Made by a program: the position numbers and the translations under genes | Assembly (NCBI RefSeq): GCF_900460065.1 | Contig: NZ_UAVD01000033.1 | Location: forward strand, 186,001 to 250,000 | Direction of reading: 5' to 3' | DNA length: 64,000 nucleotides | Source: Streptomyces griseus | Lineage (GTDB): Bacteria > Actinomycetota > Actinomycetes > Streptomycetales > Streptomycetaceae | Notes under the pieces: generated by a model | Databases searched by the model: none | Told to the model about the DNA's origin: nothing | Seen by the model: only the letters and a program-made list of their open reading frames with translations | Shown here: positions 45,401 through 51,400 of the stretch, piece by piece | Position numbering within the stretch: the first letter of the stretch is position 1 | Layout: each line of letters starts with the position of its first letter

Positions 45401-48400
45401 CTTCGCCGGAGTGACCAAGTCCGGCCACGCACGGCACGGTGAGGCCCGGTTGCCGTCCGGCGAGCGGATCGCGCCCGCGCTCTCGTTCGCCTCGCTCAGC
45501 GCCCGTACCTCCTACGTCCTCGACCTGCGGGGCCCCAGCCTGACGATCGACACCATGTGCTCGTCCTCGCTCACGGCGATCCACGAAGCCTGCGAGCACC
45601 TGCGCCGGGGCTCCTGCGAGCTGGCTGTCGCCGGTGGCGTGAACCTGTACCTGCACCCGTCCGACTACGTCGAGCTCTGCCGTTCCGGCATGCTGTCCTC
45701 GCAGTCGCGGGTGCGGAGTTTCGGCAGGGGCGCCGACGGGTTCGTCCCCGGCGAGGGCGTCGGCGCGGTGCTGCTGAAACCGCTGGCGCGCGCACGCGCC
45801 GACGGGGACCGGGTGCTCGCGGTGATCCGGGGGACGAGCATCAACCACGGAGGCCGGTCCAACGGCTACACGGTGCCCAGCCCGGCCGCCCAGGCGGAAC
45901 TGATCGGCGAAGCGCTGACCCGGGCCGGGATCTCGGCGCGCGAGGTCGGCTACGTCGAGGCGCACGGCACGGGCACCGAACTGGGCGATCCGATCGAGGT
46001 GAAGGGGCTCTCGCTGGCCTTCGAGAAGTTCACCGGGGACCGCCAGTTCTGCGCGATCGGCTCCGTGAAGTCGGTGATCGGGCACCTGGAGGCCGCCGCG
46101 GGCATCGCCGGTGTCACCAAGGCCGTCCTCCAGCTCCGGCACCGCACCCTCGTTCCGAGCCTGCACGCCGAGGAACCGAACCCCGGCATCAGGTTCGAGG
46201 AGACGCCGTTCCGGCTCCAGCGGGCCCTCGCACCCTGGGAGTCCGCACGGCCACGCGTCACGGCGGTCTCGTCCTTCGGCGCCGGCGGCTCGAACGCGCA
46301 CGTGATCATCGAGGAGTACGTGGCCGACGCCGCCCCCGCCGAGCGGTCCACCGACGACGGCGAGCAGCTCGTCGTGCTGTCGGCACGGACCGCCGAGGGG
46401 CTGCGGCTCTCCGCCGCGCGGCTGGCGGCGTTCCTCGAACAGGAGGAGGCGCACGGGCGGACGGTCCGCCTGGCGGACCTCGCGTTCACCCTGCGGTCCG
46501 GTCGCGAGGCGATGCGGGAGCGGCTGGCGGTGGCGGTGCCCTCGGTGCCCGAACTCCGCCGATTGCTCGACGTGTTCGCGGAGACCGGCGACGGGACGGC
46601 GGTCCCGGGCCTGCACCGGGGCGGCACCGGGCAGGACCGGGGCGCGGCCGCCGCGATCCGGGCCGACGGCGACCTCCGGGAACTGCTGGCCGAACGGTGG
46701 GGCCGCGCGGGCAAGTACGGCGAACTGGCCGCCCTCTGGGCGGACGGGATGGACCTGGACTGGCGGGCACTGCCCGGGGCGGTGCCGCCGCCCCGCCGGA
46801 TCTCCCTGCCCACCTACCCGTTCGCGAGGGACCGGTTCTGGATCGGGGACCTGGAGCCGGCCGGGCGGCCGATCGCCACCGGTGCCCCTCCCCATGCCGA
46901 CACCGGTCCCGGTGACCGTAGGGTCGCGGTCACCGGCACACCGGCCGACGCCGTCACACCGCGCACCGCGCCCGGAGGCCCGGCGGCCGTCACACCGCGC
47001 ACCGCAGCGGAGCCCCGGGACCCGGCCGGCACCGCCCCCGGCGAACGGCTCGCGCGGCTGGTGCGCGCGAAGATCGCCGACGTCCTGGTCATGGCGCCGG
47101 AGGAGATCGAGGGCGGGCTCGCGTTCGCCGACTACGGCCTCGACTCCATCCTCGCCGTCCGCCTCGTCCACGTGCTCAACGAGGAGCTGGGGACCGACCT
47201 CTCGACCGATGTCGTCTTCGACCACAGCTCCGCCGACCGCCTCGCCGCGCACCTGCTCGCGGAAGTCGGGCCCGCCGCGGCCCCCGCACCCGTCCCCCCG
47301 CCCCCCGCGCCCCCGGCCCCCGGCCCCGCGCCGACACGCGGCGGCACGACCGCGGACCGCCCGGCGACCTCCGACGGAGCCGCCCCCGCCGGACCGCCGA
47401 CCGGCCCCGAACCGATCGCCGTCATCGGGATGAGCGGCAGGTTCGCCGGATCCGACGATCTCGACGAGCTGTGGACCCATCTGGCGAACGGCGACGACCT
47501 CATCACCGAAGCGACCCGCTGGGACCTCCCGGCCACCGGGCCCGACGGATCCGCGCGCTGCACGCAGGGGGGATTCCTCGACGGCATCGACCGGTTCGAC
47601 CCGGTCTTCTTCGGTATCTCGGGCGTCGAGGCCGCCGTCATGGACCCCCAGCAGCGGCTGCTCCTGGAAGAGGCGTGGAAGGCCCTGGAGGACGCCGGCC
47701 ACGCCGGACGGCAACTCGGCGGAACCCGCTGCGGGGTGTACGCGGGCTGCTGGAACGGCGACTACCACGAGCTGGTCGGCGAGGACAGCCCGGCCCAGGC
47801 CTTCTGGGGGAACATGGCATCCCTGATCCCGGCCCGCATCTCCTACGTCCTCGACCTGAAGGGCCCCGCGCTGGCCGTCGACACGGCGTGCTCCAGTTCG
47901 CTCGTCGCGATCGACCTCGCCTGCCGGGGGCTCCGGTCGGGCGAGACGGACATGGCCCTGGCGGGCGGTGTCTTCGTCCAGACGACCCCCCGCCTCTACG
48001 AGCTGGCCGGGCGGGCCGGGATGCTCTCGCCCACGGGCCGCTGCCACACCTTCGACCACCGCGCCGACGGCTTCGTCCCCGGTGAGGGGGTCGGCGTCCT
48101 CGTGCTCAAGCGGCTGCGCGACGCGATCGCCGACGGGGACCACGTGCACGGCGTCATCCGCGCCACGGGCACCAACCACGACGGTGCGACCAACGGCATC
48201 ACCGCGCCCAGCTCCGTGTCGCAGGAGGCATTGCTCCGCGAGGTCCACGCGTCCTGCGGCATCGACGCCGGGTCCATCCAGCTCCTGGAGGCGCACGGCA
48301 CCGGCACCCCGCTCGGGGACCCCATCGAGTTCTCGGCGCTCAGCAGGGTGTTCCGGGCCGGTACGGAGAGGACCGGCTTCTGCGCACTGGGCTCCGTCAA

Positions 48401-51400
48401 GTCGAGCCTCGGGCACACCCAGTTCGCCGCCGGCATCGCCGGGGTCTTCAAGATCCTCCTCGCGATGAGGCACCGGCAGATACCGGCCTCGCCGCACTTC
48501 GAGAAGCCCAACGCCGCCATCGACCTCGACACCAGCCCCTTCTCCCTCAGCACGCGCCACCGCACGTGGGAGGCTCCGTCCGACGGCGGGCCGCGCCGGG
48601 GCGCCGTCAGCTCCTTCGGCGCCAGCGGCACCAACGCCCACCTCGTCATCGAGGAGGCGCCGGACACCTCCCGGACCCGCACCCGCACCCCCGGGCCCGC
48701 GCGGCTGGTCGTCCTCTCGGCGCACTCGCGGGAGCAACTGGCCGAGCAGGTGTCCCGGTTGGCCGGGCACCTCCGCCACGGGGACGCCCCGGACCTCGGC
48801 GACCTGGCGTACACGCTCACGGTCGGAAGGGACCGCTTCCCCCACCGGTTCGCCTGCGTGGCGCGCGACCGCGCCGAGCTGCTGAGGATCCTCGACGCGG
48901 GGCTCGACGGACCGGAGGCGTTCACCGGCCGGGCGACGCCCGAGGGCGAGGGCCGCCCGGGCGCGGACACGAGCCGGGGCGAAGCGTGCCTGGAGCGCCG
49001 TGCGCGATACGCCGCCGACGCGACGGAAGCGGAGGAGCACGGTGCGCGGGCCTCCGGCGTCCGGGCGGACGCGTCCCGGGCCGGTGCCGAGCACCGGCGC
49101 CCGGACGCCGACGCCTGCCGTGCCGACCTCACCGTCCTCGCCGAGTGCTTCGTCCGGGGCGCCGCCCTCGACTACGGTGCGATCTTCCCGGCCGGCTCCC
49201 ACCGGCGGATCCCCCTGCCCACCTACCCGTTCGCCCGCGAGAGCCACTGGGCCGGTCCGCCGCCCCCCGCGCCGCTGCCCGTCCCCGGCACCCCCGGGAA
49301 ACGCCCGGCGGCGGCCCACCCGCTGATCCACCGGACGTCGGAGGCACCCGACTCTCCCGGCGCACTGCGCGCCTCCGCGGTGTTCACGGACGCCGATCCC
49401 GTCCTGCGCGACCACACGGTGCGCGGACAGCACGTCCTTCCCGGCGTCGTCCACCTCGAACTGGCGCGCCAGACCGCCGTCCGGCTCTGGGGCGCGGACG
49501 CGACGGCCCCCCTGCTGATGCGCGACATCACCTGGGTACGGCCGGCCACCGCCCGGGACGGAGAGCCCCTGGACGTCGACATCCTGGTGCGGCCCGGCGA
49601 CGAGGACCGGCTCACCTTCGAGATCACCACACGCGCGGACCGGGGCGCCGACCCCACCGTCCTCTCCACCGGACGGGTGTACCGCACCGGCACGACCCGC
49701 CCCGGCCGGGTCGACCTCACATCGCTCCGCGCGGCCTGCACGACGACCGTGTCCGCCACGCGCGTCCGCGAGGCGCTCGCGTCGATGGGCATCGTCCACG
49801 GGCCGTCGCTCCGGGCCGTCCGCGAGGCGTACGTCGACACCGGCACCGGCACCGTCCTCGCCGAGCTGGAACTCCCGGCCGGCGCGAGCCCCGCCGACGG
49901 CGGCCCCGTCCTTCCCCCGGCGCTGCTGGACTCCGCCATCCAGGCGTCCATCGCGCTGCACCTCGGCGACGGACCGGCCGACCCGGAGACCGCGGTGCCC
50001 TTCGCGCTCGACCGGTTCGAACTCCTCGCCCCGTGCCCGTCCTCGGCGCGGGCCGTCGTCCGCGTCGCCGACGCGACCGGACCCGCCACCGCGCTGAGCC
50101 GGCTCGACGTGGACATCACCGACGTCCACGGCCGGGTCTGCGTACGGATGACCGGCTACACCTCGCGCCGCCTCCGGCCGCCGGTCCCCTCCCTGTTCGC
50201 ACCCGTGTGGGAATCCGTGGCCGCCCACACCCCGGACGGACACGCCCCGGACCCCGCGGACCACATGCTCGTGGTGGGGGGCACGGCCGAACAGCGGGCC
50301 GCGCTCCTCGGCCGGCACCCGGGCGCCACCCCGTGGGACCTCGCACCCGGCACGACGACCGAGGAGATCGCGGCCCGGCTACGGTCCGCCGGGCCGGTCG
50401 GACACCTCGTCTGGATCGCGCCCGGTCCCGGACCGGACGGAGGGCCGGCCCTCCCGCCGACCGACACCGCCGGCTTCGCCGCGGCCCAGGAGGACGGCGT
50501 CGTCGCGGCCTTCCGTACGGCCAAGGCCCTCGTCCGCACCGGACACGACGCACGCCCGCTCCGCATCACACTGGTCACCCGGCGCGCCCTCGCCACGTAC
50601 GACGACGAGCCGACCGCACCCGCCCACGCCGGGCTGCACGGCTTCTTCGGGTCGCTCGCCCAGGAGTACGCGAACTGGTCCGTCCGCCGGGCCGACCTCG
50701 ACACGGACGAGCTGCCCCACGACCTCCTGGCGCTCCCCGGCCGAACCGGTGACGATCCCCTGGCCCACCGCGCGGGCCAGTGGCTCGCGCGCCGCTGGGC
50801 CCCCGACGAGCCCGGCGACGCACAGCCCGCCCCGTACCGGCGGGGCGGCGTCTACGTCGTGATCGGCGGCGCCGGCGGACTGGGTACCCAGTGGACCCGG
50901 CACGTCGTGCGGAACCACGACGCCCACGTGATCTGGATCGGCCGACGCCCGGCGGACGCGTCGATCGACGCGCGGCTGGCCGAGGCCGGCGCCCGGGTGA
51001 GCTACCTGTCCGCCGACGCCGCCGACCCCGCGTCGCTGCGCCTCGCCCACAAGGAGATCAAGCGGCGCCACCCGCGCATCCACGGCGTCGTCCACGCGGC
51101 GCTCGACCTGCGGGACCGGAGCCTGGCGCGGATGGACGAGGGGACCCTGCGGGCGAGCCTCGCCGCGAAGGCCGGCGTCGGCGTCGCCATGGCCGAGGTC
51201 TTCGCGGACGAGCCGCTGGACTTCGCCCTGTTCTTCTCGTCCGTCCAGTCGTTCACGACGGCGGCGGGCCAGAGCAACTACGCGGCGGGCTGCACCTTCG
51301 GCGACGCCTACGCCCACTTCCTCGACCGGCACTGGCCGTGCCCGGTCAAGGTGATGAACTGGGGATGGTGGGGCAGCGTCGGCAGCGCCTCGACCGAGCG

